In this document: in pieces, positions 62,995-64,000 of the stretch
Layout: each line of letters begins with the position of its first letter
How positions within the stretch are numbered: position 1 is the first letter of the stretch
Assembly: GCA_023460955.1 (NCBI GenBank)
Contig: JAEWOH010000043.1
Coordinates: 144,635 to 208,634, forward strand
DNA length: 64,000 bases
Source of the DNA: Bacillota bacterium
GTDB taxonomy: Bacteria; Bacillota; Clostridia; Acetivibrionales; DSM-1351
Direction: 5' to 3'
Notes under the pieces: model-generated
What the model saw: the letters and a program-made list of their open reading frames with translations, nothing else
Told to the model about the DNA's origin: nothing
The model's database searches: none
Program-made: the position numbers and the translations under genes

Positions 62995-64000
62995 AGCAAG
63001 AATTTACGAGCTTGCCAAAGAACTTAATACTACAAGTAAGCGTTTGATGGAAAAGCTTGCTGAGATAAATATAAACGTAAAGAATCATATGAGCCTTCTT
63101 GAACCTCATGAATTAGATGCACTATATAAGCACATTGGTGTAATAAAACATGATGGAAAGAAACAGGAGGATGAAAAGAAAGCAGCTGTTACAGATTCCT
63201 CTCATTCGACTGAAAAGAAAAAAGATGTCAAAAAGGACATAAAAAGTGCTCCCAGAATTATCAGAACTACTGAAATTGTAATTGACAGCAAAGGGGAGAC
63301 AAATACCAGCGAGCACGGTAATTTCGCTAAAAAGGAAGCTAATCAGGCAAAGCCCAATTATTTTAAAACCGATTCCAACACTTCTGGACTAAGACCGGGA
63401 TACGTTAGAGATCAAAAGCCTGATTTTAAAACATCACCTGTGCACAAAAATGAAAAATCTTCAGAGCCTGTAAAAAATATAGTAAAGACTCCTGCCGTTC
63501 AACATGATGATTCTTCAGCTCAAAAGCATAGCGTTAAAACTGAGGACTTACAAAAAGAGGAAAAGCTTGTGGCAGATAATACAACAAAAATTGATACAGA
63601 TACAATAAAAAATCTTAATATGGACGATAAAGCTAAAAGTATAGATAATTCGGCTGAAAGAGAGAATATGATATCAAACACAATTGTTGAACCAAAGGAA
63701 GCAATAAAAGGAGCCGGTGAAGCTCAGAAAAGTGAAAGCGTGGAAGCAAAGAAAGAAGTAGTTACTTCTTCTGAAGCAAAGCCTACTGCTAATGAAACTG
63801 TTACCAAAAGTCAGGCCGGATATCAGGGTCAATATAGTAGTGGTGACAGACCACAGGGTCAATATAATAATGGTAACAGACCACAGGGTCAATATAATAG
63901 TGGTGACAGACCGCAGGGGCAATATAATAGTGGTGACAGACCACAGTACAACAGAGACAACAGAGACAACAGGCCACAGGGTGACAGACCACAGTACAAC
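62987..64000 (+). CDS. infB: Translation initiation factor IF-2, N-terminal part, cut by window edge
   Basis: The visible 338 codons have no stop before the window ends. Starts TTG (62987) or GTG (62978) with GGGGGTG; MDKARIYELAKELNTTSKRL is the IF-2 N-terminal helix bundle (IF2_N). The rest is a long low-complexity, Lys/Glu/Ser-rich linker ending in QGQYNSGDRP-type repeats; the G domain is outside the window. Confidence 0.93.
   Translation, partial: MDKARIYELAKELNTTSKRLMEKLAEININVKNHMSLLEPHELDALYKHIGVIKHDGKKQEDEKKAAVTDSSHSTEKKKDVKKDIKSAPRIIRTTEIVIDSKGETNTSEHGNFAKKEANQAKPNYFKTDSNTSGLRPGYVRDQKPDFKTSPVHKNEKSSEPVKNIVKTPAVQHDDSSAQKHSVKTEDLQKEEKLVADNTTKIDTDTIKNLNMDDKAKSIDNSAERENMISNTIVEPKEAIKGAGEAQKSESVEAKKEVVTSSEAKPTANETVTKSQAGYQGQYSSGDRPQGQYNNGNRPQGQYNSGDRPQGQYNSGDRPQYNRDNRDNRPQGDRPQYN
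63824..63943 (+). repeat. Four tandem 30-bp repeats in infB
   Basis: Units at 63824-63853, 63854-63883, 63884-63913 and 63914-63943, each encoding QGQYxSGDRP or close variants. Degenerate units (YNRDN, RPQGDRPQ) follow to the window edge. Confidence 0.9.

Noticed and set aside
63801..63992. Minus-strand repetitive frame (HHYYIDP repeats) in infB
   Set aside because: It is the complement of the 30-bp repeats coding QGQYNSGDRP; no start context.
1..64000. CRISPR arrays, tRNA or rRNA genes
   Set aside because: The tandem repeats found (45-152, 14094-14264, 63824-63943) are coding and have no unique spacers; no cloverleaf or rRNA-like sequence was recognised.

Overview
The window comes from a low-GC, spore-forming, anaerobic member of the Clostridia. 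It resembles the plant-polysaccharide-degrading Ruminiclostridium / Clostridium cellulolyticum group, though the species cannot be fixed from sequence alone. The evidence is sporulation genes (cotJABC, sigK), a Ni-Fe carbon monoxide dehydrogenase, several plant-sugar utilisation clusters, and a Firmicutes-type rpsB-to-infB block at the right end.

Left part (1-10324). An RCC1-like repeat lipoprotein is cut by the window edge. A PHP-domain phosphoesterase and an ArsR-type regulator face away from a sugar operon (ABC binding protein, two permeases, GH2 glycosidase, MFS transporter). The gap between regulator and operon carries a clean SigA-type promoter and three copies of TTACA-N7-TGTAA, probably the regulator's operator.

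Sporulation region (10331-22482), the most interesting part. Two mother-cell sporulation genes are each split by a serine-recombinase element. The manganese-catalase coat gene cotJC (minus strand) is interrupted by a 2,710-bp element (10658-13367). A crossover at a shared AT restores a continuous reading frame of about 207 codons; the predicted empty site is a perfect palindrome (GGTACG-AT-CGTACC), and the predicted circle junction has symmetric 15-bp arms around the same AT. About 1.8 kb away, sigK (plus strand) is interrupted by a 6,946-bp skin-type element (15149-22094) whose two copies of AAATG restore sigK in frame. This skin carries a CO dehydrogenase gene (cooS) and a three-gene ABC importer. 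Each element has its recombinase ending 25-28 bp from an attachment site, and each holds a small basic ORF that could be a directionality factor.

Middle (22632-43824). A long-chain acyl-CoA synthetase is followed by a roughly 19-kb co-directional cluster: cupin, apiosidase-like (DUF4038) glycosidase, split transketolase, YesM/YesN-type two-component system, PPC/DUF296 protein, sugar ABC importer, RraA-like aldolase, zinc dehydrogenase, HMG-CoA lyase, HMG-CoA reductase, TIM-barrel isomerase, 2-hydroxyacid dehydrogenase and glycerate kinase. The combination suggests catabolism of a branched-chain sugar or acylated glycoside by a route I do not recognise. A MATE transporter follows.

Right part (45606-64000). 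This is a housekeeping block: rpsB, tsf, pyrH, frr, a small unknown gene, uppS, cdsA, dxr, rseP, ispG, an RlmA-like methyltransferase, polC, rimP, nusA, ylxR (rnpM), ylxQ and the 5' part of infB. The 545-bp gap before polC contains mutually exclusive hairpins that may be a structured RNA or an interspersed repeat.
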